A DNA stretch of 30,104 nucleotides from Campylobacteraceae bacterium (GCA_026995985.1 JALWNF010000272.1:1-30104); one strand, 5' to 3'. Counted from the stretch's first letter, positions 17,290 through 25,693 are shown. The notes: generated by a model from the sequence alone, not told the origin. Program-made: numbers and translations.

Positions 17290-18452
17290 TTTTTATCCTT
17301 TTCCATTGGAAAACAGTATTTCAGATAGAAACTCATAGGTACTAAGTTTGCTTCTGCCAATATCTTAAAGAGTGGTCTAAGAAGTTCAAATCTCTTTTTA
17401 TAGGTAGGGTACTCATACCATGCTTTAGTTCCTCTACTCATTATATTTTCATACTCTTCATCTGAAAATCCAAGTCTCTTTTTAAAATACTCCAACAGCT
17501 CCTTCTCTACAGTAGGTGGAGTATTATACTCTGCCCACGCCTCCTCTCTTGAGAGTTTTCCATTTCTTACAAGTGCAGAGAGTGTGTTATTTCTCAAATC
17601 AAGTTTAAACTTTTGAGGTATGTAAATCCCATGATAAAAAGCAGCTATCCTATTTTCGAGATGATGCCCACCATAGTACTTCCAATCATACTCTCTCTCT
17701 AAAAAAGCTCTTGCGTCCTCTTTGTTATAGTCTATATACCAAAATGGTCTAATCTTCTTAATTCTTGCAAACATACTCCAAAAGAGAAATCTTGAAAATG
17801 TCATAAGAGGATAGCTCTTTAGTGGCTCTCTACCAAACTGTTTATGTATAGCTTGAATATACTTTCCATCAAAGTAGTTTCTCCCAATAGGTGTAATCCC
17901 CTCTGTTATAAAAGAGTGACCCTCTAAAACATACTTAATGCCATACTTCCATGCTGCTCTATACATAACCTCTGCCAAAGCTAAATCTGTTGCTGCATCA
18001 ATCTCTGCAACATCAGCAAGGAAAAAAGACCTTAAAATATCATCTGCCTCTTGATTATCTACAACGTATGTATATAGGTCTATATCGAGAGCCTCTAATA
18101 CTTTTCTAATATTTTGAGTCGATATTGCTGTATTCCAAGTGTTATCATAGTGAACAGCTAGTGGTCTAAGTCCATATTTTTTAGCCAAATATAGCATATA
18201 TGAGGAGTCTGTACCACCACTTACACCAACAATACAGTCATACTTTTTACCTCTACCTGCTTTTTTTATCTCCTCTACTATCTCTTGAAACTTCTCTTCA
18301 CCTTTTTTTGTCCCTGTTCCATACTCCTCTTTTAGCTCCTCTATCTGATGACAATAGTTACAAACTCCATTCTCATCAAAAGTTATTGAGGGGACTCTCT
18401 CATCATATATACACTTTGAACATACCTTTAAATCTGTTTTTAAACTATCCAT
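17286..18452 (-). CDS. N-acetyl sugar amidotransferase, WbpG/PseA family
   Basis: A 388-residue protein of normal family length. A zinc-finger-like N-terminus CSKC...CNYC (Cys11, 14, 32, 35) is followed by the PP-loop VGVSGGTDSSYML near residue 82, where ATP is split to activate the acetamido oxygen. The C-terminal YYGGHHLENRIAAFYHGIY stretch matches the WbpG family. With HisH and HisF it converts an N-acetyl group of a nucleotide sugar to an acetamidino (amidine) group, using ammonia from glutamine. No pseudaminic or legionaminic acid biosynthesis genes lie in the window, so the target sugar is unknown. It precedes hisH with a 4-base overlap and is the strongest functional pointer in the cluster. 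Confidence 0.88.
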   Translation of the reverse strand: MDSLKTDLKVCSKCIYDERVPSITFDENGVCNYCHQIEELKEEYGTGTKKGEEKFQEIVEEIKKAGRGKKYDCIVGVSGGTDSSYMLYLAKKYGLRPLAVHYDNTWNTAISTQNIRKVLEALDIDLYTYVVDNQEADDILRSFFLADVAEIDAATDLALAEVMYRAAWKYGIKYVLEGHSFITEGITPIGRNYFDGKYIQAIHKQFGREPLKSYPLMTFSRFLFWSMFARIKKIRPFWYIDYNKEDARAFLEREYDWKYYGGHHLENRIAAFYHGIYIPQKFKLDLRNNTLSALVRNGKLSREEAWAEYNTPPTVEKELLEYFKKRLGFSDEEYENIMSRGTKAWYEYPTYKKRFELLRPLFKILAEANLVPMSFYLKYCFPMEKDKK

Positions 18453-18464
18453 ATCAATACCAAC

Positions 18465-19478
18465 CTATCTTTTTAATTGTTCAAAAGGAATAACATAGAA
18501 GTTGTCGTACTCTTTGAGTAGCTCTGTAGGTGTAGATTGATATATCTCTTTATTGTTGATTTTAGTATAGTATCTATACTCTTTATCAATAGCACCAAAT
18601 CTCTTTTTGAAATGGTATACTCCATCTTGGCTCAACCATGTACCACCCCAATTCCACCAACTATATCCACTCTTTGAAGCATCTACCATAGCTCTATAGA
18701 TTATTAGTGATGTTGGCTGATAACTCCTATATTTAGAGATTACAGCTGGTGTAAAGTACTCAACTGTCGTATTGTAATAGAAAAGAAGTACTGCACCTAT
18801 AATTTTTTCATCTAATAGTGCCACATATATATTGTAATCTTTACCTTGTTCAAAATGTTTGTCTAACAGTTCAAAGAAAGCTCTACTTTTAGCCTTTCCA
18901 CCTATTGATGTAATATTTTCATAATGTGTCTCATAGAGAAAATCTATTTTTCTATTGTCAACTTTAACCTCTATATTTAGCTTCATCGCTTTTCTTACTA
19001 AATTTCTTGTTTTAGAGTGATAACTCAGCATAACACTCTCTTCTATGTTTTCACTATAAGCTATGGGTGTCCACTGCCCAATTCGTCTATCTAAAACATC
19101 ATACTCCAACTCCTTTTTATCTCTCTCTAAAGGGTTAGTAATATAGGTGCTTCCTGCGACATCTTTGGTTAAATCGTAGTAGTAATCTAAAAGCAGATTA
19201 TAGGCTTTATCATTAGAGCTAACTATCCCTCCATTGCTACCATAATATGGAAGTGAGTTTACAACAACTCCAAACTTTCCCTCTTTTTTCATTAGAGGCA
19301 ACACAGCTTGAATATTATCACTCTCATCAACTACTAAAAGGTAGTTGCTCTCTACACCCAATAGCTCCTCTAAAAAGAGCTTATATTTAATAGAGTAGTA
19401 GAGTAGCGTCTCTTCAAATTGAAGTAAAAACTCCTCATACTTCTCATAGTCTCTCTCTTGTAAACTTCTAACTATCAT
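18465..19478 (-). CDS. FemAB/GNAT-like acyltransferase
   Basis: I set the start at ATG 19478 (337 residues, MIVRSLQERDYEKYEEFL) because GGAG lies 8 bases before it; a longer frame begins only with TTG at 19499. The fold looks like the double-GNAT of FemA/FemB and BcsL/CelD-like proteins: VVNSLPYYGSNGG, the middle HSKTRNLVRKAMKLNIEV, then YNIYVALLDEKIIGAVLLFYYNTTVEYFTP and the late WWNWGGTW. These proteins transfer amino acids from aminoacyl-tRNA or acyl groups from CoA. In this locus the most likely role is N-acylation of an amino sugar with an amino acid or fatty/short acyl group (inference). The stop is 12 bases from the amidotransferase gene; the 5' end overlaps the AsnB no. 3 gene by 11 bases. 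Confidence 0.75.
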   Translation of the reverse strand: MIVRSLQERDYEKYEEFLLQFEETLLYYSIKYKLFLEELLGVESNYLLVVDESDNIQAVLPLMKKEGKFGVVVNSLPYYGSNGGIVSSNDKAYNLLLDYYYDLTKDVAGSTYITNPLERDKKELEYDVLDRRIGQWTPIAYSENIEESVMLSYHSKTRNLVRKAMKLNIEVKVDNRKIDFLYETHYENITSIGGKAKSRAFFELLDKHFEQGKDYNIYVALLDEKIIGAVLLFYYNTTVEYFTPAVISKYRSYQPTSLIIYRAMVDASKSGYSWWNWGGTWLSQDGVYHFKKRFGAIDKEYRYYTKINNKEIYQSTPTELLKEYDNFYVIPFEQLKR

Positions 19479-21519
19479 AAATATTGCTCCACTCTTCAAA
19501 ATTTAAAAGACTCCAAATAAAGAGTCTCCTGTTCTTTTCTCCATTTAAATGCTCATAAATAAGCTTTTGAACAGCCTCTCTATCCATATATTTATAGATA
19601 TTGGCATTGTCATTTAAAAGCTTGTTTTTTACAAACTCAATACTATCTCCTTTAAACCAACTATTATCAGGAGAGCTAAAGCCCTGCTTGACGGCTCTAT
19701 GTATATCTTTGGGAATATACCTACTCATAGCCTTTCGTAATAAAGTTTTCCCATCATTTGTCTTTTGCATTTTTGAGATTTCATTTTCGTCCATTTTTAT
19801 AACCTCTTTTAGGTTTTGAAGTTTCATATTTACAGGTACTTTTTGGGCGAAATCTACTAAATCATTATCTAAAAATGGAACTCTTGTCTCTATTGAGTGA
19901 GCCATTGAGAGTTTGTCCTCTACTACAAGTAGTCCATGTAAAAAGGTTTTTGCTTCAAAATATAAGGAGTGATTAATGTACTCTTCTGGAGTCTGTAGAG
20001 AAGATGGAGTCTTAAAGACATTTGCAAAAATATCTCTTGTCCAGACATGCTTTACCTCATCTATTATAGGAGAAAAGACTCTTTTTATATCTCTATTATC
20101 AATTAACCTTTGCCAAAATAGATAGTACTTATCTATATATTCATCAAAGTCTTTGTTGTTTGTAGCTCTATAGTATCTCCAAGGATAACCTGCAAAGAGT
20201 TCATCTCCTCCTGCACCAGAGAGTACAACCTTTACAAACTTACTTGCTAGTTTAGCTGCATAGTAGTTTGGGTAGCTCTGTCCAACTCTTGGCTCTTCAA
20301 GGTGGTAGGAGAAATCTCTCATACAACGCTCCATATCTCCCGATTTTAAAACCATCTCATAGTGTTCGGTCTTAAACTTATAGGACATATACTCTGCTTT
20401 TGCTCTCTCATCAAAAGTAAGCTCCATTCCACTAACACTACTTAAATCAAATCCAACAGTAAAGGTTTGGAGGCAGTTTGAGTTATGAGGGTGAGAATAT
20501 GACTCACACTGACCACTCAAACTCATACTTCTACTCGCAATAGCAGTAATCGAGCCACTATCCATTCCTCCACTTAAGTAGCTCCCTACAGGAACATCCG
20601 ATACAAGTTGTCGTTTTACTGCTTGATTAAAGAGTCTATCTAGCTCTTCTATATATTCTCTCTCATCTTTTACTTTAAGTGGTTCTGAAAAATCAAAGTC
20701 CCAATACTGTTTTGGTATAAGTTTTAAGTGTGGGTATGAGGAGAATAAATCTATTTCAATATAGCAACCAGCCTCTAAAATTTTAATATCTTTATGTAGC
20801 GTTCTATTTGTAAATATATTTTGAAATGTAAAATACTCTAAAAGAGCCTCTTTATCTATCTCATTTTTATACTCTTTATACTCCAAAATAGATTTAATCT
20901 CACTTGCAAATATAAGAGTGTGAGTATGAGGTATGAGTGTGTAGTAGAGTGGTTTTATGCCATATCTATCTCTTACTAGATAAAATTTCTTTTTAAAATT
21001 ATCATACAAAGAAAAAGCAAACATACCATTAAATCTTTTAATGCACTCTATTCCCCACTCAATATAGGCATAGATAATAACCTCTGTATCGGTATTGCTC
21101 TTAAAGATATGCCCCAACTCTTCAAGCTCTGCTCGTAGCTCTTTAAAGTTATAAATCTCTCCATTATAGGCTATCCAGATATTTTTAGATAAATCACTCA
21201 TTGGCTGATGACCAGCACGAGAGATATCTAAAATAGACAATCTTCTATGTCCCATATATAGGTCATAATCGTGAGAGTTTAATTCACTCTGTACTGAATC
21301 TGACTCAATAACAGGTAACATATCTTCTACATCTTTAAATCTATAATCTGTAAGATTATGGAAAAAAGAGACTCTATTTGTATGTCTAGCTCCTGTATGA
21401 AAAAAGAGATACCCAGCATCGTCTGGTCCACGATGGGCTATCTTGTCTGCCATAGGCTTCGCATAGTTAATATCTACCGATGGACTATTTAAGGAGACTG
21501 CTCCTACAATTCCACACAT
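19468..21519 (-). CDS. asnB: AsnB-like glutamine amidotransferase/synthetase, copy 3 (with insertions)
   Basis: A 683-residue AsnB homologue, about 70 residues longer than copies 1 and 2. Cys2 (MCGIVGA), HRGPDDAGY, GHRRLSILD and YNGEIYN are intact, as are the PP-loop LSGGMDSGSI near residue 316 and ETRVPFLDNDLVD. Extra sequence lies at about residues 40-85, between HRGPDDAGY and GHRRLSILD (12 residues in copy 1, about 56 here), and again after the PP-loop (SLSGQCESYSHPHNSNC). The core function is glutamine-driven amidation of a carboxylate; the acceptor is probably a uronic-acid-type sugar or other glycan precursor (inference). It follows the DegT aminotransferase by one base and overlaps the FemAB-like gene. 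Confidence 0.88.
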   Translation of the reverse strand: MCGIVGAVSLNSPSVDINYAKPMADKIAHRGPDDAGYLFFHTGARHTNRVSFFHNLTDYRFKDVEDMLPVIESDSVQSELNSHDYDLYMGHRRLSILDISRAGHQPMSDLSKNIWIAYNGEIYNFKELRAELEELGHIFKSNTDTEVIIYAYIEWGIECIKRFNGMFAFSLYDNFKKKFYLVRDRYGIKPLYYTLIPHTHTLIFASEIKSILEYKEYKNEIDKEALLEYFTFQNIFTNRTLHKDIKILEAGCYIEIDLFSSYPHLKLIPKQYWDFDFSEPLKVKDEREYIEELDRLFNQAVKRQLVSDVPVGSYLSGGMDSGSITAIASRSMSLSGQCESYSHPHNSNCLQTFTVGFDLSSVSGMELTFDERAKAEYMSYKFKTEHYEMVLKSGDMERCMRDFSYHLEEPRVGQSYPNYYAAKLASKFVKVVLSGAGGDELFAGYPWRYYRATNNKDFDEYIDKYYLFWQRLIDNRDIKRVFSPIIDEVKHVWTRDIFANVFKTPSSLQTPEEYINHSLYFEAKTFLHGLLVVEDKLSMAHSIETRVPFLDNDLVDFAQKVPVNMKLQNLKEVIKMDENEISKMQKTNDGKTLLRKAMSRYIPKDIHRAVKQGFSSPDNSWFKGDSIEFVKNKLLNDNANIYKYMDREAVQKLIYEHLNGEKNRRLFIWSLLNFEEWSNIYDS
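19487..19490 (-). promoter_or_regulatory. Ribosome site deciding ATG 19478
   Basis: GGAG, 8 bases before ATG 19478 of the FemAB-like gene, favours this over the upstream TTG at 19499. Confidence 0.6.
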
Positions 21520-21520
21520 C

Positions 21521-22705
21521 TTATGCTAATGCCTCTTTTATATTGCTAATAATATACTCAAACTCCTCATCACTCATTCCTGCATAGAGAGGAAGAGCTA
21601 TAGAGAGTCTATCTCCTGCGTAAGAGTTTAAAAAATCTTCATCATTAAATAAGTTTTTATCTTTATAGTACCTAAGGGTATGAACAGCATGAGTTCCTTG
21701 ACGCGTTGCAATATTTTTCTCTTCAAGTTTTTCCATAAATATATTACGTTTAATATTAATTCTATCTATCTGCTCTTTAGTAAGATTAGATATATCTTCT
21801 CCATCAGTAAAGATACATACATAAGATTGATAACCATGTTTATAGTTTTTAGGAGTAAAAGGGGTTATTAGTTGGGAAATATCTTTTAGAGCAGTATCAT
21901 ATCTTGAAGCGACCTCTCGTCTTCCACTCATAATATACTCTTTTTTCTCCATTTGACACACGCCCAATGCCCCTTGCATATCGGTCATTCGGTAGTTATA
22001 GCCTCTCATTGTAAAGTCAGGGAGGAGTGAACCACCTCTCTCTTTATGTCGTTGCAAATCAGATTTACTTGCTCCATGGTCTTTTAGTTGAGATACTCTA
22101 TTAGCAATTTCATCACTATTTGTAATTAGCATTCCACCCTCACCTGTACAGATAGATTTTCTAGGGTGAAAAGAAAAACAACCTACATCTCCAAATGTAC
22201 CACTATGTCTATTGCCTATCCAACCATCAAATCCACAAGCAGAGTCTTCTATGACTTTTAGATTATATTTCTCTGCTAACTCCATAATATATGGCATATT
22301 AGCACAGAGTCCAAAAAGGTTTACAGGCATAATAGCCTTTATGGAACTGTCATTTTTAATAATCTCTTCAAGCTTTGTCTCATCAATATTAAAAGTTCTT
22401 AAGTCAATATCACAAAAAACAACCTCTGCTCCTGTATACTCAACTGCATTAGCAGATGCAATATAGGTAAAAGAGGGAACAATCACCTTATCACCCCTAC
22501 CAATACCCATTGCCTCTAGCCCCAGATGAAGTGCTGTAGTACAACTTGTTGTTGCGTGTGCATGTTTAGCCCCTGTAAAGTTGGCAAATATCTCTTGAAA
22601 CTTTGCAACATTTGGTCCTTGTACTACCCAACCTGTCTCTAAAGGCTTTACAATTGCCTCTGCCTCTTCTTTTCCAAAGATAGTTTTAGTAATAGGTATA
22701 TTCAT
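21521..22705 (-). CDS. DegT/DnrJ/EryC1/StrS-family sugar aminotransferase
   Basis: I chose ATG 22705 (394 residues, MNIPITKTIFGKEEAEA) because DegT proteins normally start a few residues before IPITK, AGAGG lies 8 bases upstream and the preceding gene stops 5 bases away; longer frames begin with TTG 22744 or ATG 22726. Type I PLP fold: TSCTTALHLGLEA binds the PLP phosphate, EDSACGFDGW holds the Asp that contacts the pyridine nitrogen, and SFHPRKSICTGEGGM holds the PLP lysine (Lys183 from this start). It transfers an amino group from glutamate to a keto-sugar nucleotide, giving 2-oxoglutarate. The keto-sugar may come from the neighbouring SDR gene. The aminosugar could then be acylated by the FemAB or GNAT proteins. 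Confidence 0.88.
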   Translation of the reverse strand: MNIPITKTIFGKEEAEAIVKPLETGWVVQGPNVAKFQEIFANFTGAKHAHATTSCTTALHLGLEAMGIGRGDKVIVPSFTYIASANAVEYTGAEVVFCDIDLRTFNIDETKLEEIIKNDSSIKAIMPVNLFGLCANMPYIMELAEKYNLKVIEDSACGFDGWIGNRHSGTFGDVGCFSFHPRKSICTGEGGMLITNSDEIANRVSQLKDHGASKSDLQRHKERGGSLLPDFTMRGYNYRMTDMQGALGVCQMEKKEYIMSGRREVASRYDTALKDISQLITPFTPKNYKHGYQSYVCIFTDGEDISNLTKEQIDRINIKRNIFMEKLEEKNIATRQGTHAVHTLRYYKDKNLFNDEDFLNSYAGDRLSIALPLYAGMSDEEFEYIISNIKEALA

Positions 22706-22709
22706 CTCT

Positions 22710-23693
22710 TTAGCCTCTAATTCCATTTGCTTCTCGCCACTCAATTAGTTTTTGTAGCCCCTCTCTTAAAGAGTATTTATAGGTAAATCCTAGCTCCTCT
22801 TGAGCCTTCTTTTTTGAACCAATTCTATTTTGAACTAACTGTCTTGCATCATCTTTGCTATATGGAACATATTGAATTTCCAAATCAGACCCCTTTAGCT
22901 CTAACATAGTGTTACACAACTCTTTAATGGTAGTTTGAACCTCTGTACCTACATTGTAGTAACCCCACTTTACATCTGATTTTGCTGCTGCAATATTACA
23001 CCTTGCTACATCTTCAACATAGATAAAGTCATAAGCTTGTGAACCATCACCATTAACTACAGGGGCTTCATTTCGGTCAATTTTATTTAGAACAATAGGC
23101 ACAACACCACTATATACTGCATGTTGGTCTTGCCCAGGTCCATATACATTCATATATCGTAACCCAATCACCTCTAAACCATATCGGTCATTATATGCTG
23201 TACACATCGCCTCACCTGCTATTTTAGTTGCCCCATAGAAGTTTCTGTTATTAAATGGGTGCTCCTCTGTCATAGGTACTTCTACAGCATCACCATAAAC
23301 AGAAGCAGAAGATGAGTAGATAAGCTTTTTGACATTATGTTTAACACACGCCTCTAAGACATTAAATGTCCCTGCAATATTTACATCAAAAGCTGTTCTA
23401 GGGAAATCTTTACAGTGAAGTAGCCACATAGCAGCTAAATGAAAGACATAGTCTACCCCCTCCATCGCTTTATCTAAAATATCAACTTCACGTATATCTC
23501 CACCATAAGGGAAAATAGAACATCTCTCATCTTTTAATGACTCTTCAATATTTTCCATCTTTCCACGTGTAAAGTTATCGTAAATAATAACCTCTTTTAC
23601 AGGCTCTTTAAGTAGCTCTTTAACTACAAATCCACCTATAAACCCAGCAGCTCCAATTACTAAAACTCTTGCATTTTCTAATCTATTTGACAT
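22710..23693 (-). CDS. NAD-dependent sugar epimerase/dehydratase (extended SDR)
   Basis: A 327-residue extended short-chain dehydrogenase. The dinucleotide motif VIGAAGFIGG (G14, G17, G20) starts the Rossmann fold; SSSASVYGD near 127-135, Y153-x-x-x-K157 in NFYGATKIAGE, and LRYMNVYGPGQ follow in normal positions. It acts on a nucleotide sugar, by 4-epimerisation or 4,6-dehydration; the two cannot be separated from sequence alone. Upstream of an aminotransferase, it most likely makes the keto or epimerised substrate for it. The start ATG has GAGG 8 bases upstream and lies 4 bases after the oxidase gene's stop. Cytoplasmic. Confidence 0.88.
   Translation of the reverse strand: MSNRLENARVLVIGAAGFIGGFVVKELLKEPVKEVIIYDNFTRGKMENIEESLKDERCSIFPYGGDIREVDILDKAMEGVDYVFHLAAMWLLHCKDFPRTAFDVNIAGTFNVLEACVKHNVKKLIYSSSASVYGDAVEVPMTEEHPFNNRNFYGATKIAGEAMCTAYNDRYGLEVIGLRYMNVYGPGQDQHAVYSGVVPIVLNKIDRNEAPVVNGDGSQAYDFIYVEDVARCNIAAAKSDVKWGYYNVGTEVQTTIKELCNTMLELKGSDLEIQYVPYSKDDARQLVQNRIGSKKKAQEELGFTYKYSLREGLQKLIEWREANGIRG
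22714..22718 (-). promoter_or_regulatory. Ribosome site deciding ATG 22705
   Basis: AGAGG, 8 bases before ATG 22705 of the DegT aminotransferase, at the end of the SDR gene; it favours this start over TTG 22744 and ATG 22726. Confidence 0.5.
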
Positions 23694-23697
23694 CTTT

Positions 23698-24867
23698 TTA
23701 TCCTCTATTTTTATCTATCTCATCAACAACATATTTAGCAAATGCAAAAGAGCAAGTAAATGCTGGACTTACTGCATTTAAAATATGTGTTGATGTTTCT
23801 GTATGCTCAACTACAAAATCTTGAATCAACTCATTTGTTCTAGTATTTAATAGTTGAGCCCGAATTCCAGGGGGAATAGCTTTAAAGTTACTCCCTATGG
23901 AAAAGACCATATCTCTTGCTTTTTGTATAAATACCTTCCTATTGTAGTTTTTAATCTCACTCAGTGCTAAATCTCTAAAGTTAAATGAGTTCAAAACAAA
24001 TAGTTTAGTAGCATAGTATAAAATTTCTACAAATTCTGAAAAGACAAAGTTCTCTAACCCTTCATAGTTCTCTCTCCAAAATGCAGGAATTGCTGTTGGA
24101 CCAATCTTAATATCTCCATCAACAGTAATAGTATAATGCACCCCTAAAAATGGGTTAGCTAAATTTGGAACAGGGTATATATTTGTCTTAATAGCACTCT
24201 TATCATCTAAATATTTCAAATATATACCCTTAAATGGAAGCATTGTATACTCTTTTGCCAATCCAAATTTTTTGGCTATTTTGTCTGCATAGAGTCCTGC
24301 TGAGTTAATTAAATAGTCATACTTTAGACTACTTTTTTCAAATGGAGTATTAAAATAGAACTCAACACCCTGCTTTTGTAAAACCTCTTTTAGAGCTAGG
24401 CAGACCTCTTTAGGGTCTACACTAGCTGTAGATGGGGAGAATAGAGCCTTTTTATATGTTTTAACATTTGAGTCAATCTTTTTTACTTCATCTTCATCAA
24501 CTATTCTTGTCTTAACACCATTTACTTTAGCTCTTCTATGTAACTCATAAATCCCCTCTAACTCATTTTCATCTTTGGCAACAACCAATTTTTGAGTAGG
24601 GTTCACAAAAATATTATTATCTTTGCAAAACTCCTTCATTTTTCTGTTGCCCTCAACTGTAAACTTTGCTTTTAGACTCTCTGCACTATAGTAGAATCCA
24701 GAGTGCAAAACACCACTATTTCTTCCACTTGCATGTTTTGCTACATCTAACTCTTTTTCAACTATAGCAATCTTTAGCAGATTATCTCGTTTTAGAAGTT
24801 CATAGGCTATTGTTAAACCAATAATACCTGCTCCGACTATTAGATAGTCATACTTAATTTTACTCAT
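23698..24867 (-). CDS. lhgO: L-2-hydroxyglutarate oxidase-like FAD oxidoreductase
   Basis: A 389-residue DAO-type flavoprotein. YDYLIVGAGIIGLTIAYEL carries G12-x-G14-x-x-G17 for FAD; HASGRNSGVLHSGFYY near 45-60 and IYPVPNLANPFLGVHYT are characteristic of LhgO/YgaF. The late LNAVSPAFTCSFAFAKYV fits the C-terminal FAD cap. LhgO oxidises L-2-hydroxyglutarate to 2-oxoglutarate, passing electrons to the membrane quinone pool. Its place between the initiating transferase and the SDR/aminotransferase pair is unusual. The aminotransferase releases 2-oxoglutarate, and some sugar dehydrogenases reduce that to 2-hydroxyglutarate, so this enzyme may reclaim it; alternatively the substrate may be a sugar acid. 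The ATG overlaps the transferase stop and has AGGAG upstream. Confidence 0.82.
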   Translation of the reverse strand: MSKIKYDYLIVGAGIIGLTIAYELLKRDNLLKIAIVEKELDVAKHASGRNSGVLHSGFYYSAESLKAKFTVEGNRKMKEFCKDNNIFVNPTQKLVVAKDENELEGIYELHRRAKVNGVKTRIVDEDEVKKIDSNVKTYKKALFSPSTASVDPKEVCLALKEVLQKQGVEFYFNTPFEKSSLKYDYLINSAGLYADKIAKKFGLAKEYTMLPFKGIYLKYLDDKSAIKTNIYPVPNLANPFLGVHYTITVDGDIKIGPTAIPAFWRENYEGLENFVFSEFVEILYYATKLFVLNSFNFRDLALSEIKNYNRKVFIQKARDMVFSIGSNFKAIPPGIRAQLLNTRTNELIQDFVVEHTETSTHILNAVSPAFTCSFAFAKYVVDEIDKNRG

Positions 24868-25595
24868 GAACTCCTAATCCCTCTAAAAATAATTGCATTT
24901 AAAAATTTACAAAAATAGACTATATCTGTAAATATCCCACTTTTACTATATTTTTCAAGATAACGCCTCTCAGATTCTATAAGTTCATCAAAGCAGTCTG
25001 GCTTATCTATATAGTATGGAGGAATCAAACCTGGTTTATACTTGTTTCTCTCTTTAACAAAATCTTTTGGATAGGTACTCAACATTACATCACTTAAAGG
25101 TCTTACTCCTATTAGTTTTAAATCACCTTTTATAAAGTTAATCAACATAGGCAACTCATCTAACCAGTATTTTCTTAGAAACATTCCCCATTTTGTAATT
25201 CTAAAATCATTTCTAATTGTGCCATCTTCATTTAATCCATTTCTCTCTATAACAAAATCTTGTATATATTCAGAATAGGGTTGCATAGTTCTTAACTTAT
25301 AAACAAATATTCTTTTACCATCTTTACCTGTACGAGGTAACTTTATTAGCATTGAGTATCTTTTGTCACTTATTAAGTGTATAGTTTTTATCTTATATAT
25401 ATCTACAATAATCTTTTTAGTAAGCTCTACAATCGATTTAATTTTAAATCCATGATATACAAAATAGCCATAGTAGATAGATTTATTATCCAAATGTATT
25501 TTTAATTTAACTTCATCTCCAATATTTAATCCAGCATTGATCTCTTCTAATAACTCTCCTATATTTGAAGAGTTACAATATATTATTGATGCCAT
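24864..25595 (-). CDS. Initiating sugar-phosphate transferase (WbaP/PglC-like), atypical N-terminus
   Basis: A 243-residue protein. The catalytic core of bacterial sugar transferases (polyprenyl-phosphate hexose-1-phosphate transferases) is clear from about residue 95: FVYKLRTM (99-104), WLDELPML with the catalytic Asp-Glu pair 146-147, and LIGVRPLS (162-168). Normally a hydrophobic re-entrant helix and a PVFFxQ-type strand come before KLRTM; here residues 1-90 are polar and mixed, with only weakly hydrophobic stretches, so that membrane part seems replaced or lost. It would move a sugar phosphate from a nucleotide sugar onto undecaprenyl phosphate, the first step of repeat-unit synthesis. 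It is the first gene of the glycan cluster, 430 bases after metK, with an AAAGGG ribosome site. Confidence 0.75.
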   Translation of the reverse strand: MASIIYCNSSNIGELLEEINAGLNIGDEVKLKIHLDNKSIYYGYFVYHGFKIKSIVELTKKIIVDIYKIKTIHLISDKRYSMLIKLPRTGKDGKRIFVYKLRTMQPYSEYIQDFVIERNGLNEDGTIRNDFRITKWGMFLRKYWLDELPMLINFIKGDLKLIGVRPLSDVMLSTYPKDFVKERNKYKPGLIPPYYIDKPDCFDELIESERRYLEKYSKSGIFTDIVYFCKFLNAIIFRGIRSS

Positions 25596-25652
25596 CCCTT
25601 TTTTCCCTTTTTTTATTGCTTATATAATTTATTAAATAAAAACCATTATTAA

Positions 25653-25693
25653 AAAGAGGAGTATCAATAAAGCTTTATAAACCCTCTTTATTG
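25653..25693 (-). promoter_or_regulatory. Overlapping inverted repeats, attenuator-like leader structure
   Basis: Three pairings can be drawn on the transcribed (minus) strand: AAAGAGG (25689-25683) with CCTCTTT (25659-25653), followed by further Us; CAATAAAG (25693-25686) with CTTTATTG (25672-25665); and the perfect 12-base palindrome ATAAAGCTTTAT (25667-25678). The first two share AAAG and cannot form together. The first resembles a weak intrinsic terminator with a long loop. It lies about 58 bases before the start of the initiating transferase. A regulatory role is inference; chance pairing in AT-rich sequence is possible. Confidence 0.3.

Noticed and set aside
19479..19499. Longer FemAB-like start at TTG 19499
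   Set aside because: ATG 19478 has a better start codon and a well-placed GGAG; the extra residues are not needed for the fold.
22706..22744. Longer DegT start at TTG 22744 or ATG 22726
   Set aside because: The extra residues are charged and not part of the family N-terminus; ATG 22705 gives the usual MNIPITK start.
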